Positions 47,244 through 59,037 of a DNA stretch of 64,000 nt are shown here, one piece after another. This DNA comes from Mycobacteroides chelonae CCUG 47445 (GTDB lineage Bacteria; Actinomycetota; Actinomycetes; Mycobacteriales; Mycobacteriaceae), in the NCBI RefSeq assembly GCF_001632805.1, contig NZ_CP007220.1, positions 2,170,001-2,234,000 on the forward strand, written 5' to 3'. Position numbers and translations under genes: made by a program. How positions within the stretch are numbered: position 1 is the first letter of the stretch; each line of letters starts with the position of its first letter. The notes beneath the pieces were generated by a model. That model saw nothing but the letters and a program-made list of their open reading frames with translations, was not told the DNA's origin and made no database searches.

Positions 47244-48594
47244 TCGTGTTCTCCTGTCTGCGACGTGCACTGAGCCCGGCGACGACGATCACCGCGATCA
47301 GGCATACACCGGCGCCCAGGAAGGCGAGCTGCCGGGGAAGGGGGTTTTCCGGGGTGGGTGGGGGCGGGGGAACGACGGCGCGGGCGCTGGGGCCTGCGGG
47401 AGCAGTTCCGTCTGCGGGGACGTCCCAGGTGAGCGCGGCCACCGGATCGACGGTTCCCGCTCCCACAAGGTTGGACGGAGAACGGCCCGCGTCACGAGCG
47501 GTCCGTTGCAGCCGCGAGACGACCTGGCTCGCGGTGAGTTCCGGGAATCGGCTGCGCACCAGCGCCGCGACACCCGAGACGTAGGCCGTCGCATAACTGG
47601 TCCCAAAGAGGGGGTGTGCCTTGCCGTCCTGGCCGACCATTCCGTTGGCCAACCCGCCTTGTTCGTCGTTGGACAGCGACGTCGCGTTCTCGCCATTTGC
47701 CGCGATGCCCACCCAGGGGCCGGGCATCGTGAATTTCGAGGGTGCGCCGTCCGCGGACACCGACCCGACGGACAGTACATACGGCTGCCACCAGGAGGGA
47801 ACCGAAACAGATTCCACCCCAGTCCAATTCCTCGGATCATTACCTGAACCGCTGAGTGGATTCGCCTGGCAGTTGGCGCCCCCACCGCTGGTGTTGCCGG
47901 CCGCTGCGATGACGACAGCGTCTTTCTCCTCGACGGCGTAACGCAACGCCGCGCCGAGTGCGGCCTGGTCGATGGGCTTGGCGGCCGGAACACAGACAAC
48001 CGAGGAAATGTTGATGATGCGTGCGCCGAGGTTCGCGGCATGCACGATGGACCGCGCCAGAGTGCTGACAAAGTGGGTGGCGCCGTTCGTGCTGGGATCA
48101 CCCCCGGTGATTCGCGGAGAGAACTTGGAGGAGTCCTGGCGAATCGAGATCAGCTTGGATGCCGGCGCGATGCCCGAGAAGCCATCTGGGCCGGGCTGGC
48201 CGCCGATGATTCCCGCGACCATGGTTCCGTGTCCGTCGCAGTCGGTCAGTCCATTGGTCGACTGAACGTAGTCACCTCCGCCTTCGACACGCAGCCGCGC
48301 GCTGGGCTGCACGCCGGTGTCAATGATGGCGACGCTCTGGCCCTCCCCGCGAGAGAAGCGCCACGCCTCCTCGAACTCCGGGGACGGTTTTCCGCTTGTG
48401 CCGGTACCCGGCGTTAACACGGTGGTGGTGCACGCGGCGGACTGCATACCGGCTGTTGCGCTGGGGGCCGAATCTCGAGGCAGCGCGGCGGGATCCGCCT
48501 CCGGGCGTGTCACCGCGTACGCGGCCGGTGCTGTCATAGGAGACAGCGCCAGCAGCATCGCGGCGACGGCGCCCACAGACATGAAACGGATCAT
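47236..48594 (-). CDS. mycP3: ESX-3 mycosin MycP3, membrane-anchored subtilisin-like protease
   Basis: Type VII secretion serine protease, 452 residues. The signal peptide is at 1-27 (MIRFMSVGAVAAMLLALSPM), the catalytic triad is Asp92 (VAIIDTGV), His122 (DGHGTMVAG) and Ser333 (GTSYATAYVSG), followed by a Pro-rich linker and one membrane anchor near residues 422-440. Mycosins stabilise and regulate the ESX membrane complex. ATG 48594 overlaps the eccD3 stop in ATGA. Confidence 0.96.
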   Translation of the reverse strand: MIRFMSVGAVAAMLLALSPMTAPAAYAVTRPEADPAALPRDSAPSATAGMQSAACTTTVLTPGTGTSGKPSPEFEEAWRFSRGEGQSVAIIDTGVQPSARLRVEGGGDYVQSTNGLTDCDGHGTMVAGIIGGQPGPDGFSGIAPASKLISIRQDSSKFSPRITGGDPSTNGATHFVSTLARSIVHAANLGARIINISSVVCVPAAKPIDQAALGAALRYAVEEKDAVVIAAAGNTSGGGANCQANPLSGSGNDPRNWTGVESVSVPSWWQPYVLSVGSVSADGAPSKFTMPGPWVGIAANGENATSLSNDEQGGLANGMVGQDGKAHPLFGTSYATAYVSGVAALVRSRFPELTASQVVSRLQRTARDAGRSPSNLVGAGTVDPVAALTWDVPADGTAPAGPSARAVVPPPPPTPENPLPRQLAFLGAGVCLIAVIVVAGLSARRRQENTSE

Positions 48595-49976
48595 CGGTTG
48601 AGAATCCAGCTGAACAGTCCGGTGAGGTATGCGATGACCGGCAGCAGTGAGGCATCGATGCCCGAGGCGAGGAATCCCAGGAGACGCCGGCTGGGCAGTG
48701 AGTAGCTTTCTGCCTCACCGATCTTCGGGTTGAACACCACCACCGTGAGCGCGGCGACCAAGAACGCCAGCACCCCGAGCGCAGCCAGTGCACCGGTGTA
48801 ACGGCCCGCCAGGGCGAAGATCACCAGTAGCGCGGAGGTCACCACGAAGGGCACCGCCAGCAGCCAGGCCTTGCATACCGCCGAATCCCAGACACGGGCG
48901 CGCAGTGCCGCTCCGGCGCTCACCGCGACCACCAGGTACCAGGCCCACGGGTTCGCCTGTGCCGAACCGCCGACCAGGGCCAGCGATCCCAGGATGGCCA
49001 GAAGCGAAGCGCCCGCGATGAATCCGCTTTGATGTGAGTCACTCAGCTGAACGCGTCGCGGAAGGTCCTTGAGCACCGACATCGCCGGAGCGGAGGGGGT
49101 CGGGTCTCCGGGTGCGGGAATGGTGGGCAGCGGGAAGCGAGCGGCGAAGGCCGACAGCTGTGCGGCACGCACGGTGACCAGCAGCCCCACCACGATCAGG
49201 CCGCAGCCCACTGCGAGCAGCGACGGGTGCCACAGGATTTGGGCACCAGCGGCACCGGCGATACCGATGGACAGCACCGTGGTGGCGGTGAAGAAGGCGA
49301 TCTGCTGGCGCGCCACGATCAGGTAGATCAGCGACCATGCGGCGACCCCGGCGGCGCCCAGGAGGGCGCGCGGCGCCAGGGCATCTCCGGGGATGGCAAG
49401 GGCGAGTGCACCGGCGATGGGAGCCAGGGCGATGATCGCCAGCTCCGCGCCCAGGCGAGGCGACCGGATGTGTGCCACCAGCGCCCCGATCGCGGTGGCA
49501 ACCGCCACCACTGCCAGTCCGGCAAGGCTCAACGTGGAGCCGGTGCGAATGTTGTGAACGATCGCCAGAACCGTTGCCGCCACGATCAATCCGAGGACAC
49601 CCACGCGGGTGACACGGGCAATGTGCTCGGCACCCCACGGGCGCTTACGTGATTCGGAGAAGATGACGGCCGCATCCGCGATGTCCTCGACGATGCCGGG
49701 TGCGGCGGGTCCCGCGGGAGTCGGACGCAGCGTCAGCAGGTCACCGTCGACGACTCCCACGGTGTCCAGGGTCGCGTCGGCACTGAACGGCGCGCCATTC
49801 ACCGGGGCCAGGCTCAGCTGCTGAGGAGTGGCCTCGGTGGCGTCTGGGGCCACCAACCGGTGAACTGCGGGAATGATGTCGCGCATCGGCAGCTGGGTCG
49901 GCAAGGCGACCTCGGTCAGCTTTTCTTCACCGAGCACGGCTACCCGGACGATGGGCATCACGGCGTTGTCAGACAT
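48591..49976 (-). CDS. eccD3: ESX-3 component EccD3
   Basis: Integral membrane channel component, 461 residues. The first 100 residues form the ubiquitin-like cytosolic domain (MPIVRVAVLGEEKLTEVALP), then about eleven hydrophobic helices follow (such as VGVLGLIVAATVLAIV, GALALAIPGDALAPRALLGAAG, LLGFLASGIDASLLPVIAYL). ATG 49976 is chosen because it gives MSDNAVMPIVRV; the open frame runs 13 codons further up into the gap. A 65-base gap separates it from espG3, the largest internal gap in the operon; it holds no visible gene. Confidence 0.95.
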   Translation of the reverse strand: MSDNAVMPIVRVAVLGEEKLTEVALPTQLPMRDIIPAVHRLVAPDATEATPQQLSLAPVNGAPFSADATLDTVGVVDGDLLTLRPTPAGPAAPGIVEDIADAAVIFSESRKRPWGAEHIARVTRVGVLGLIVAATVLAIVHNIRTGSTLSLAGLAVVAVATAIGALVAHIRSPRLGAELAIIALAPIAGALALAIPGDALAPRALLGAAGVAAWSLIYLIVARQQIAFFTATTVLSIGIAGAAGAQILWHPSLLAVGCGLIVVGLLVTVRAAQLSAFAARFPLPTIPAPGDPTPSAPAMSVLKDLPRRVQLSDSHQSGFIAGASLLAILGSLALVGGSAQANPWAWYLVVAVSAGAALRARVWDSAVCKAWLLAVPFVVTSALLVIFALAGRYTGALAALGVLAFLVAALTVVVFNPKIGEAESYSLPSRRLLGFLASGIDASLLPVIAYLTGLFSWILNR

Positions 49977-50041
49977 GGTGTTTCGTTTGACTCTCTCGAT
50001 AGGGGGGTGGAGCACACTAGGGAACTAATAGAGGGAAAGCA

Positions 50042-50905
50042 TCAGTCGAAGTCTCGGGTCAACCGCGCCTCCGGGAACCAGTGCCCGTCCGGGAGCGTGG
50101 CCATCAATTGCTCGACGGCCACCGCGATCGCGAAGGGGGTTCCGGGTGCGAAGGTCGACAGCCAGGTGCCGTCGCTCGCGCGGTGCGGGCTGACGAGGAT
50201 GCGTCCAGCGCTGGTGTCGACCACGCTGATACCCACCTCGGAAGTCTGTTGGGTTGCGTTATCACGTTGTCCGGCGACTACTTCGACATAGTTTCGGTTT
50301 CCGATGAACGCTGATTCCACCACAGCCTGTGCGGTGGGGGGGACGCCCAGGTATCCCATGACCTCGGCCAGTGAGGCGCCGGAACGCAGCTGCTCATCGG
50401 CCTTGGCGCCCACGTGGGTGGGCAGTGTGAATTCGGGGAACCGTGCGGGTGCGCGCCAGCGCAGTCCGGCGACCACACTGGGGACAAGCGCCGAAGGGTC
50501 GTCGGCGTCGACCGCGGTGAAGGTGATCAGATGGGCATTGCGCAGTGAGACCACGGTCTGCGCGCGACCCTGCGATTGCTTATGCGCGATGATGCCGCGC
50601 ATCACGTCCGGATTCTCCGAACCTGCCGCGACGTAACGCAGTTCGAGCCAGCGGTCGGGGCGGCACACGGTGCGGATCCATCCCGCCACGGCAGGATCCA
50701 CCGCACCGTCGGCGCTGAGCACACCGGCACGGGTGAGTTCCTGGACGCGCTGAGCATTGAAGCCGGCGCGCTGTGCCTCATCCCGGAAGGGGACCGTGAT
50801 CGCCAGCACCCAGGGAAAGGTGCCGGCGCTCAAGGTGTCCGCGAGGAACCAGGCCTGGTCGACCGTCAGCTCGACAGCGTCCGGCGACCGGGTGGCCTGG
50901 TTCAT
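50042..50905 (-). CDS. espG3: ESX-3 specific PE/PPE chaperone EspG3
   Basis: EspG family, 287 residues (from ATG 50905). EspG binds the PPE partner of PE-PPE pairs in the cytosol and delivers it to the ESX-3 machinery. Family traits seen are the N-terminal [26 protein letters not shown] strand region and the C-terminal [24 protein letters not shown]. It lies downstream of esxH, 32 bases on. Confidence 0.93.
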   Translation of the reverse strand: MNQATRSPDAVELTVDQAWFLADTLSAGTFPWVLAITVPFRDEAQRAGFNAQRVQELTRAGVLSADGAVDPAVAGWIRTVCRPDRWLELRYVAAGSENPDVMRGIIAHKQSQGRAQTVVSLRNAHLITFTAVDADDPSALVPSVVAGLRWRAPARFPEFTLPTHVGAKADEQLRSGASLAEVMGYLGVPPTAQAVVESAFIGNRNYVEVVAGQRDNATQQTSEVGISVVDTSAGRILVSPHRASDGTWLSTFAPGTPFAIAVAVEQLMATLPDGHWFPEARLTRDFD

Positions 50906-50937
50906 CGCACGATCAGGTGCTGGAGCACCAAGGGCGT

Positions 50938-51228
50938 TTATGCGCCCCACTTGGCTCCTTCGGCCATGTCGCGGGCGTTCATGGACAAGGTGTTGGTTTC
51001 GTGGGTGGTGCCCATGGCGCGGTAGGCGCGAATGAGTTCTTCCATGGCGGTGTTCCACTGGGCCTGCCAGGCGGCTTGGCTCATGGAGGTGTCACCGTGC
51101 CAGGCTGCCTGCAGGGAGGCCTGCTGGGCGGCCAGATCGGCACCCAGGGCGGTCAGCACACCGGAGTAGGTGTTCATCTCGCCGGCGTGGGCCAGCATGG
51201 CGGGGTAGTTGAAAGTGATCTGCGACAT
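50938..51228 (-). CDS. esxH: ESAT-6-like protein EsxH (TB10.4 type)
   Basis: WXG100 protein of 96 residues. [19 protein letters not shown] and [20 protein letters not shown], with the W-x-G turn, are almost the TB10.4 sequence; the C-terminus AKWGA is also conserved. It is secreted as a heterodimer with EsxG and is needed for iron/zinc acquisition by ESX-3. In this operon EsxG and EsxH are adjacent with 32 bases between them. Confidence 0.97.
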   Translation of the reverse strand: MSQITFNYPAMLAHAGEMNTYSGVLTALGADLAAQQASLQAAWHGDTSMSQAAWQAQWNTAMEELIRAYRAMGTTHETNTLSMNARDMAEGAKWGA

Positions 51229-51260
51229 CTGCTGTGTTCCCTTCCTTGTGCGTGTGTGGG

Positions 51261-51554
51261 TTAGACGCCGATGTAGCGGCTGGCGGCGGCGGCGTCTTCG
51301 GCCACGTAGGTGGCTGCGGCATCGCCGAGGTTGAGCTGGGCGATATCGAGCAGGGCGTTGACCTTGGCGGCGACCTCCACGAACCGGGCGTGGGCGGCCT
51401 GGAACGCCACCGAGGACTCTCCGACGTGGAAGGCCTGGGCCGACATCGCGGCCTGCTCGGCCTGTGAAATCGTCGAACGCATCAAAGCGGTCTTGGCACC
51501 AAACGTGCCCTCCGCAGCGATCAACGCCGGAATGTGTGCATCAAGCAAACTCAT
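51261..51554 (-). CDS. esxG: ESAT-6-like protein EsxG, partner of EsxH
   Basis: WXG100-superfamily protein of 97 residues ([21 protein letters not shown], then [26 protein letters not shown]). The usual W-x-G turn is FHVGES, as in other EsxG proteins. Two ATGs are in frame; I chose 51554 because GAGGAG lies six bases before it, whereas it abuts the ATG at 51560. The product forms the secreted heterodimer with EsxH. Confidence 0.96.
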   Translation of the reverse strand: MSLLDAHIPALIAAEGTFGAKTALMRSTISQAEQAAMSAQAFHVGESSVAFQAAHARFVEVAAKVNALLDIAQLNLGDAAATYVAEDAAAASRYIGV

Positions 51555-51609
51555 ATTCATCTCCTCAATCGTGTTGTGTTGTCGGTGATTTCTGGTTGTT
51601 CGTGGCCGC

Positions 51610-53148
51610 TCAGCTGTGAGGCCCCCCTTCGGAGCTGTCCTGGGGATCCACGTTCGCGTCGGTACCCCAGGTGGTGGGCAGCATCGGGGCAGTACGCGAA
51701 CCGTCGATGGCGTCGGCCGATGTTTCGCGTTCGATCAGACCGGCCGCACTGGTGCTCGAGGTACTCCGGGACACCGTCCCGGAAAAGCCGAGCTGGCCCG
51801 TGCCGCGAGAAGAAGCCCCCACGCCCGCGGGCTGACGCGCTGCCGGTTCCGAAAAGTCCGGGTCCACTGTGGAATTCATGTCCATGAACTGCGGGGCCGG
51901 ATCTTTGATCCGCGCGCCACGCTTGCGGCGGGCGCGTGAACGCGCCGACGCCGCCGCGGCGGCCGCCGCAGAAATCCCCGCCGCCGGTGCCTTGGCACCC
52001 GCGCCTTCATTCAATGTCGGCCCAAAGCGCGCAGCCGGCGGATCCTCCTGTGCCGCGTACACCATGTAGGCAGGAGTCACCGCCGCGACAGCAGGCGAAG
52101 CCGGTGTCGCGGGGGCGGACGGTGCACCCGTACCGCTGGTAATTGCTGTGCCGCCGCTTCCGGGCATTCCGCCCATCGCAAACGGCTGCTGCTGAGGTGA
52201 GTTGCGCACGACCTGTGCTGGTTGCGGCGCGGGTTCCTCCCCGGGTACGTCGGCGTCGACCGGAACCGGGTTGATCAACTGCGCCAGTCCGATCAGGAGC
52301 AGGGGAAGCCACAGCGGAGCCGACAGCATGACGCCCCAGAAGGTGAACCCGAAGGGGATGAAGAACGCCTCGTACGCGATGAAGAACAACAGCGGACCCC
52401 ACGCCACGAGCGCTTCGAGTGGGTTGCGCAGGAAGTCCTGCAAGATCCTTTGCAAGGTGCCGAGCGGGTCGGTGAAGAACTCCTGAATCTGCCGCATCAG
52501 CTTCTCGAAGAAGCTCTCGCTGTCGTCCAGCGCGGTGCCGGATTCGGCAGCCTGCGCCTGCGCGGCCAGGCCCGACATGTCGGCCATCCGTGACGTCACC
52601 TCGCCGCCCGGAGCCATGATCATCGGCGCGGGTGTCGTCGGCGCGACCGAAGCCACAGCGGCCGTGGAAACCCCTTGGTAGACGCCCATGGTGGTGGCGG
52701 CCTGGACCCACATCCGGATGTAGTCGGCCTCATTGAGCGCGATCGGAATGGTGTTGATACCCAGGAAATTGGTGGCCAGCAGCACGCCGTGAATCATGTG
52801 GTTGGCCGCCAGCTCGGCCAGCGTCGGCATCGCGGCCAGCGCCGTCGTGTAGGCGGCGGCACTGGTTTCGTGCAGCACGGCATTGGTGGCGCTCAGCGCG
52901 CTCTGCTGGGTCAGCCAGGCCAGATACGGTGCGTGGCTGACGACGTACTGGGTGGCGCTGGGCCCCTGCCAGGGCCCGGCGTTGGTAGCAGCGAGCAGCT
53001 GCGTCAACTCCGTTGCGGCAGTGGTGTATTGCACCGAGAGTGCTTGCCATTGCGCGGCTGCCGCCAACAGTGCTCCCGGCCCGGGTCCAGCGCTCAGTAG
53101 CGCCGAGTGGACCTCGGGCGGGAAAGCCATCCAGATGGGGGCGGACAC
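51610..53148 (-). CDS. PPE4-like protein of ESX-3
   Basis: PPE protein of 512 residues. The first 175 residues are the PPE domain ([19 protein letters not shown]; Pro-Pro-Glu at 10-12; [12 protein letters not shown]-x-G motif). A hydrophobic segment with [21 protein letters not shown] and [19 protein letters not shown] follows, then an Ala/Pro/Gly-rich and basic tail ([15 protein letters not shown]). The position after PE5 and before esxG identifies it as the PPE4 equivalent; in M. tuberculosis PE5-PPE4 is an ESX-3 substrate needed for siderophore-iron use. The start is GTG. Confidence 0.93.
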   Translation of the reverse strand: MSAPIWMAFPPEVHSALLSAGPGPGALLAAAAQWQALSVQYTTAATELTQLLAATNAGPWQGPSATQYVVSHAPYLAWLTQQSALSATNAVLHETSAAAYTTALAAMPTLAELAANHMIHGVLLATNFLGINTIPIALNEADYIRMWVQAATTMGVYQGVSTAAVASVAPTTPAPMIMAPGGEVTSRMADMSGLAAQAQAAESGTALDDSESFFEKLMRQIQEFFTDPLGTLQRILQDFLRNPLEALVAWGPLLFFIAYEAFFIPFGFTFWGVMLSAPLWLPLLLIGLAQLINPVPVDADVPGEEPAPQPAQVVRNSPQQQPFAMGGMPGSGGTAITSGTGAPSAPATPASPAVAAVTPAYMVYAAQEDPPAARFGPTLNEGAGAKAPAAGISAAAAAAASARSRARRKRGARIKDPAPQFMDMNSTVDPDFSEPAARQPAGVGASSRGTGQLGFSGTVSRSTSSTSAAGLIERETSADAIDGSRTAPMLPTTWGTDANVDPQDSSEGGPHS

Positions 53149-53153
53149 GGAAT

Positions 53154-53462
53154 CTAGCCTCGCGCGATCATGTACGTCGCCGCGGCCTGCATATCGCCGG
53201 TGGTGTAGCTGGCCGCGGACTCCGAAACACCCAGCCCGGCCCGGCCCAGCTCCTCAACAGCCAGCGCGGCCACACCGGTGTGTTCCACACCGCGGGCACT
53301 AAAACCGGCCGCGGTCTCCAACGACACCGGATCGGCCGCCGGCGGCACCACCGCACCGATCACCGGGGCGGCAGCAGCATGTGCGGCAGCCAGACGCACG
53401 GTCAGCGCCTCCACCGCGGCACTAGTGGCAAGCAGACCTTCCGGAATGACATTCAGATTCAT
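53154..53462 (-). CDS. PE5-like protein of ESX-3
   Basis: PE domain protein of 102 residues ([38 protein letters not shown]), without further domains; Pro-Glu is at 7-8. It forms a helical pair with the adjacent PPE4-like product, whose gene starts five bases later. ATG overlaps the eccC3 stop in ATGA. The YxxxD/E export motif is not obvious, although SYTTGDM near residues 85-91 fits Y-x3-D. Confidence 0.93.
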   Translation of the reverse strand: MNLNVIPEGLLATSAAVEALTVRLAAAHAAAAPVIGAVVPPAADPVSLETAAGFSARGVEHTGVAALAVEELGRAGLGVSESAASYTTGDMQAAATYMIARG

Positions 53463-56400
53463 CGTGGGTACTCCCTTCCTTGAGCAGCATGCTCACTGAC
53501 GAATGGATTAACGGTCTGTACATACGTCGGGACATCGTTATCTGACAACAGAACGCCGCGGCCCGCAGGCAGACGCTCGAAGCGATGTCCACGGATACGG
53601 CCGCCGTCTTGCGGGCTACCGCTGAACATCAGGGTGTTGGCCTGCAGTTCGTGGAAACGGCGCAACATGGGGTTGGTCATCAGTATGTGACCGGAACCGG
53701 TGGCCCGCGCGGTGATGATCACCCGCAGACCGAGCTCGCGAGCCTCGGCGAGCAGGCCCGTGATCGGGTTCCAGGGACGCTGCCCGATGTATGGACCGCT
53801 GACGGCTGGCGCATCGGGAATCTGGTCGACGTCGTCGATGATGAGGTAGTGCCGCTGTGCGGTCACTCCGCGTGACACCCAGTTGTGCAGTTCCTCGGGG
53901 GACAGTCCGGCAGGTGGCCGGCGCTTCTCCAGGAGGGCACCGAGGCCCATCATCGCCGGGGTGATCCGGTCGATGTTGGGGGTGTACTCGTTGTCGGGGA
54001 ACAGCGGCTCATCGACGAGGTGCAGACGCCGGTCCAGGACCGTGAACGCCACCTCGTTGGGTGTCGAGTGTTCGCGGACCGTACGGATGATGTGCCGCAA
54101 CAGTGTCGTCTTGCCCGATCCGGTATCGCCCAACACCATCAGGAGCGGGTTGTGGGCGAAGTCGAGAGCCACTGGCGCCAGATCCTGCTCGCGCTGTCCG
54201 ATGACCACCTGCTCACGTCCTGGGTACAGCGGGCCGATGGCGTCCGGTGCCAGGTCTGCCGGCAGTAGACGGACGGCAGGAGCCTTGGCGCCGGGGTAGT
54301 TGGCGTTGACCGATTCCACGTCCTTGGCGTCGGACGCCGCGAACAGGAAATGCTCGGCTTGCATGGTCAGGCCGCGTCCCGGCTGATCGTGCGGCACGCT
54401 CTCGGCGGGGCGGCGCAGCGCACCGGGTACCCGCACGTTGCTGTCTGCCGAGTCGTGCAGCTTGAGTTCCAGACGTAGCCCGAGAGCATCGCGCATCGCG
54501 AGCGGCACCTCGATCCAGTTCGGTGTCGTGATCACGACGTGGATGCCGTACGACAGCCCAGCATTGGCCAGCTCGGTAAGGCGGGCCAGCAGCGGATTCC
54601 GGGTGTTGAACTGATCGGTGTTGTCCCGGCTGAACGCGTACAGGTTGTCCACGACCAGGAACGTCTCGCCGTACCCGTCGTCCAGTGTGCGATCGCTGTC
54701 ACGCAGCGTGCGCAGTTGACTCACCGAGGCGATGCCGCGGTCGCGGAACAGACGCTGGCGATAGGCCAGAAGCTGCTCCAGCTCACCGAAGGTGCGCCGG
54801 ATGCGTTCGGGCTCCAGGGCACTGGCGACGCTGCCGACATGTGCCAGTCCTTCGAGCGCGTGCAATTGGCCGCCGCCGTAGTCGATGCAGTAGAACGTGA
54901 CATCGCGGGGGGAGTGCGACGCGGCCGCCGACAGCATGAACGTCTGCAGAGCAGTCGATTTCCCGGACTTCGGGCCGCCGTGAATGATCACGTTTCCGGC
55001 CGCTGATGTCGCGTCGAAGATCAGCGGATCGCGACGCATCTGGAACGGCTTGTCGATCTCGCCGAGCGGCCAGCGCAGCTGGCGTGCCGGAATCCCGGTC
55101 TCGCTCAACACACTTGCCAACGGGATCGCGGTATCCAGGGGCGGCAGCCACAGCTCCGGTGCACGTGGACCCACCTTGGCCAGCTGGTCGCCGACGGTGG
55201 AGATCAGCTTGCGTGCCGGTTGTTGTGGCTGGTCGGATCCACCCTTGACGATCACCGTGGTCGGATCGGTGGCCACCGGCAGCGCCGTGAATGGCTTGGG
55301 CTGCGGCGTGGCGTGGATCTCGATGGTAGTGGTCCTGGATGGCGGCTCGTAAACGCCGTCGACGTAGGTGCTGCGGAACTTGATGGGCACCGCCCCGGGG
55401 GCGGGTACCAGGAAACCAACGCCCTTGTGGTCCTTGCCCGATTCGATGTGATACGCGTCCTCGGTTCCGATGATCTGCCGAGATGCGCTGGGGCTGGCCA
55501 CCTTCAGACCAATGCGGTACGACGTGTTCTTGTCGATGTCCTTGATCTTGCCGACGTCGAGGGTCTGTGACGCGAACAGGATGTGGATGCGGAACGAGCG
55601 TCCCTTGCGCGCGACGTAGTCGAACAGTTCGGCGTACTCCGGATGATCCTGGAGCATCAAGGTGAATTCGTCGGCCACCACGAACAGCGTGGGGATGGGC
55701 GGCAGGTCGTGCCCGGCCGCGATCGCCTCCTCGTACTCGCGGACCGAGTTGAAGGCACTGCCCTGCACATCGCGACCGGCCTGCTTGAGCAGGTTCTCGC
55801 GCCGGGCAACCTCGCCACGCAACGTGTCGGCGAAACGATCTGCCAGAGAGCGCTTCTCGGCCATGTTCGAGATCACGGCGACGACCTGTGGGAAGTCGCG
55901 GAAGATGTCCGCTCCCGCCTCACCCTTGAAGTCCGCGTAGATCACGATGAGGCGGTCGGCCGAATGTGTTGTCAGGAGTGACAACAGAATCGACATCAGG
56001 CTCTGGGACTTACCGGAGCCGGTCATGCCGATCATCAGTCCGTGCGGCCCCATGCCGCCCTCGGCCTCGTCCTTGAGGTCGAACATCAGCGGCTCGCCGG
56101 AGGAGGTCACGCCGATCGGCACCCGAAGCTCCTCGTCACGCGTACGCGGCGACCACAGGGCAGGCACATCCAGCTGGGACGCGTCTTCGATACCGAGCAG
56201 CGAGGTAAAGGTCGCACCACCGGTGGCGGCCGATCGAAGGCCCGGATGCGTCGGATTGGAATCCCAACGGGAGAGCCGCCGGGACACGTGCGATGCGGTT
56301 CCGATCGTGAGCTGATCGGCCTCGTCGATGTATGGCTGCCAGTCGTTGCCATTCCACCGGGTGATTCGTGCGCTCACGCCGTTCCGATTGACCTGTAGCA

Positions 56401-57490
56401 CAGGACGTTCCGGGTTGAGGTACTCCGGAAGCTTGGTAGCGCCGTCGCTTCCGTCCACCCGCTGAATGACGGTGACGCCGTCCAGCCCGGTTGCCGGAAT
56501 CGGTGAGTTCACGCCGTTCAGGTCGTAGGCCGGGTCGTCGAGGATGATCAGCAGATGCTTGTGGGCGCCGGATTCGGCCCCGAACAGCGCGCGCTCGGAC
56601 AGCACCGGCTTCAGTGCCTCGAACAGCTCGGCACCTGTGCGGCGCAGGTAGCGTGCCGGGCCAACGCCGTCGACCTCGCCGCTGATATCCACGTGGGGAA
56701 GCCATTTGAGCCACGACCAGTCGCTGTCTTCGACACCCGGGCCGGCCATCGCCACGGTCAGCAGCGTCGGGTCATGGAAGGTGGCTGCCTGAGTCACCCA
56801 GGATCGGATCGAGGCGCGGGCGATGTCGTCATCGCCGAGCACCGTGATGCGCGAAACCTTGTTCAGGTCGATGCCCAGTGGTGCGCTGCGCACCGTGCGC
56901 TGGGTGTCCAGTAGTCCGCGTAACGCACTGTGGCTCACCGGCTCCAGATCGATCTCGTCGGCGATGTCCTTGACGCGTACCGGACTGGCCAGGGGGAGAT
57001 CGTGACGCCCGGCGCGTACCACCAGGTAGTCGTCATCTCCGGGGTCACGCTCCCACTGGCGGCGGGTGCCGGGAACAGTGGTGAGCTCTTCGGGATCCGG
57101 GTGCGACCATTCCAGCGCCTTGCGCTGCTGTGTGGCGTGGGTGCGCAGATTTTCACGAATCACCGACAGGTACCGCAGGTAATCGGCGCGCTCGGCGTCG
57201 ACCTCTTCGGTGCGGACCTTGTCACCGCCTCCGCGGTACAACGCGGTGGCGGCCAGCAGGAGCACGAACGGGAAGAACAGCGTCTGCGGGGAGATGAGTC
57301 GGATCCCGGAGGCGACCAGAGCGACCACCATGCCGACGATCAGGATCACGATCACGACCGGCATGGCGCGGCGCAGGAACGACGGCGGAATCACCCGAGG
57401 CAGTTGTGGTGGTGCCTCCACGGTCACCGTGGCATCGGGTATCGCGGGAGGCGCTACACGCCGATGGGGTTCGAAAATGAGACGGCTCAA
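53459..57490 (-). CDS. eccC3: ESX-3 FtsK/SpoIIIE-type motor ATPase EccC3
   Basis: Membrane ATPase of 1343 residues driving substrate export. Two membrane helices lie near residues 43-80. Three ATPase domains follow with Walker A lysines K494 (GMTGSGKS), K844 (GGPKSGKST) and K1127 (GDTGSGKTT); all three P-loops are complete. Walker B-like segments are [18 protein letters not shown] and YLIIDDVDQ. The start is TTG 57490, which overlaps the eccB3 stop in TTGA and gives [11 protein letters not shown], the same as M. tuberculosis EccC3. Length fits EccC3 (about 1330). Confidence 0.97.
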   Translation of the reverse strand: MSRLIFEPHRRVAPPAIPDATVTVEAPPQLPRVIPPSFLRRAMPVVIVILIVGMVVALVASGIRLISPQTLFFPFVLLLAATALYRGGGDKVRTEEVDAERADYLRYLSVIRENLRTHATQQRKALEWSHPDPEELTTVPGTRRQWERDPGDDDYLVVRAGRHDLPLASPVRVKDIADEIDLEPVSHSALRGLLDTQRTVRSAPLGIDLNKVSRITVLGDDDIARASIRSWVTQAATFHDPTLLTVAMAGPGVEDSDWSWLKWLPHVDISGEVDGVGPARYLRRTGAELFEALKPVLSERALFGAESGAHKHLLIILDDPAYDLNGVNSPIPATGLDGVTVIQRVDGSDGATKLPEYLNPERPVLQVNRNGVSARITRWNGNDWQPYIDEADQLTIGTASHVSRRLSRWDSNPTHPGLRSAATGGATFTSLLGIEDASQLDVPALWSPRTRDEELRVPIGVTSSGEPLMFDLKDEAEGGMGPHGLMIGMTGSGKSQSLMSILLSLLTTHSADRLIVIYADFKGEAGADIFRDFPQVVAVISNMAEKRSLADRFADTLRGEVARRENLLKQAGRDVQGSAFNSVREYEEAIAAGHDLPPIPTLFVVADEFTLMLQDHPEYAELFDYVARKGRSFRIHILFASQTLDVGKIKDIDKNTSYRIGLKVASPSASRQIIGTEDAYHIESGKDHKGVGFLVPAPGAVPIKFRSTYVDGVYEPPSRTTTIEIHATPQPKPFTALPVATDPTTVIVKGGSDQPQQPARKLISTVGDQLAKVGPRAPELWLPPLDTAIPLASVLSETGIPARQLRWPLGEIDKPFQMRRDPLIFDATSAAGNVIIHGGPKSGKSTALQTFMLSAAASHSPRDVTFYCIDYGGGQLHALEGLAHVGSVASALEPERIRRTFGELEQLLAYRQRLFRDRGIASVSQLRTLRDSDRTLDDGYGETFLVVDNLYAFSRDNTDQFNTRNPLLARLTELANAGLSYGIHVVITTPNWIEVPLAMRDALGLRLELKLHDSADSNVRVPGALRRPAESVPHDQPGRGLTMQAEHFLFAASDAKDVESVNANYPGAKAPAVRLLPADLAPDAIGPLYPGREQVVIGQREQDLAPVALDFAHNPLLMVLGDTGSGKTTLLRHIIRTVREHSTPNEVAFTVLDRRLHLVDEPLFPDNEYTPNIDRITPAMMGLGALLEKRRPPAGLSPEELHNWVSRGVTAQRHYLIIDDVDQIPDAPAVSGPYIGQRPWNPITGLLAEARELGLRVIITARATGSGHILMTNPMLRRFHELQANTLMFSGSPQDGGRIRGHRFERLPAGRGVLLSDNDVPTYVQTVNPFVSEHAAQGREYPR

Positions 57491-59037
57491 CGGGACTCCT
57501 GTGCCTGAGCAGATGGGTTGTCGGTCTGGATGCGCGTGGCGGGCCGATCGCTCGGGGCCAGGCTGTCGTGCGCGAGCAGGGCATCGGCACGTGAGAGCGA
57601 TGGCCCGGAGGCGAACAGATTCAAAATCGACGAGGGGATGGTGAGTGCGGGCTTGTGCAGGCCGAGTGCCTCGAGGGTCTTGTCACCCTCGGCCTCGGTA
57701 TCGATGCCGTAACGCACACCGGTATCGGATATCCACTGGTACCCGCCGCCACCGCCGGGCTGCACCAGGTATCCGATGCCGGGGGTGATGGCGACCCGTG
57801 TCGGGGTGGCCGCGGAGGAGATCAGCTGCACGGTGTGCACCGAGTCAGAAAGGGGCAGAACCGAACCCGCAAGCAGCGACCACGAATCTGAGGAAGCGTC
57901 GGCCGTCCTGGTGAACCGCGAGCAAAGCACCGGATCCTCGTTGGCGGCCAGCGGCTTGATGGCGGCGCTGGGGAACACCCTGGTGTCGATCGCCGAGGAT
58001 GTCGGCAAGTGCGCCGTCTGGTCGGCGGTCAGCCGCGGTGGCTGTTCCAGACCGTATGAGTTCGCGTTGCGCAGCACCGATGCGATCACCGGTGAAATCT
58101 GTTGCACACCATCGGCCAGCACCGCGTAGTACACCGGAGTGTTGTCAGTGGAGGAGCTCACCAGCACCGAGCCGATGGGTGCCGCAACAGGCAGCGGGTA
58201 GGCGGTCGGCGTCCCGGCTCCCTGGATGGGGGGAACCACGAGTGCCGGAGCCTCGGGAATGGCGTTGAGCAGGCGGGTCGTCACGGGGCGTACGGCCGGC
58301 GGCGCGGTGAGGCCCAGAGCGCTCGTGACGGCGACATCGCCGAGGTTGAGCGCGCTGCGCTTCCCGTCCCACAGCAGCCAGGTGCCCGCGTCAGAGGACA
58401 CCACCGCGGCACGGTCGCGGGGGAGGTCGAAGGCCTTGTCCCCGCTGGTGTCCAAGGCTCCCGCGATCACGGTTACCGCGCGCGTTTCGGTTGACTCGCA
58501 CACCGCCCAGGCGGCATCGGTGCTCTTGGCCTGCACCATGCGCTCCGGTGCACCCGGAATACCGATCAGGTTTCCGCGCGGAAACTGGTCGAGCTGAGTG
58601 CTTTTGACCATTGTGGGGTCCACCGACTTGCCCGCAATGAGACGGGCCGAGGTGAGGTTGAGCACCGGGTGCAGGTTGTCACCGACCCGGACATAGAGCG
58701 CCGCGGTCGACCGGTCGGCCAGCACCGGATCGGTACCGGCGATACCGGAGGGGCGCAGGAGGCTGAAGACGAAGCACCCGACAAGTCCGGTGACGACGAT
58801 GACGGCGCCCATGCTGAATGCGCGGGATTGGGTACGCAGCGGATCAACAAGCATCCGGGCGTCGTGTAGCGCGACACCAGAGGCTATGCGCCGCATAACA
58901 AATCGCCATCCGGTGACTTGATGCCCGGTGACGAACCCGCGACGGTACTTCAGCGGCTCGGGGTTCTCGCTGGCCGGAGTGCGTGATGCGAAGGCCCGGC
59001 GCTCGGAGTTCGCGTTGCTGTCTCGGTTATCGCTCAT
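57487..59037 (-). CDS. eccB3: ESX-3 component EccB3
   Basis: EccB, 516 residues, with one membrane helix near residues 75-93 ([20 protein letters not shown]) and a large periplasmic domain of repeated folds ([28 protein letters not shown]). The N-terminal [28 protein letters not shown] box is the EccB hallmark. The ATG at 59037 overlaps the eccA3 stop (ATGA) and the stop overlaps the eccC3 TTG. Confidence 0.96.
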   Translation of the reverse strand: MSDNRDSNANSERRAFASRTPASENPEPLKYRRGFVTGHQVTGWRFVMRRIASGVALHDARMLVDPLRTQSRAFSMGAVIVVTGLVGCFVFSLLRPSGIAGTDPVLADRSTAALYVRVGDNLHPVLNLTSARLIAGKSVDPTMVKSTQLDQFPRGNLIGIPGAPERMVQAKSTDAAWAVCESTETRAVTVIAGALDTSGDKAFDLPRDRAAVVSSDAGTWLLWDGKRSALNLGDVAVTSALGLTAPPAVRPVTTRLLNAIPEAPALVVPPIQGAGTPTAYPLPVAAPIGSVLVSSSTDNTPVYYAVLADGVQQISPVIASVLRNANSYGLEQPPRLTADQTAHLPTSSAIDTRVFPSAAIKPLAANEDPVLCSRFTRTADASSDSWSLLAGSVLPLSDSVHTVQLISSAATPTRVAITPGIGYLVQPGGGGGYQWISDTGVRYGIDTEAEGDKTLEALGLHKPALTIPSSILNLFASGPSLSRADALLAHDSLAPSDRPATRIQTDNPSAQAQESR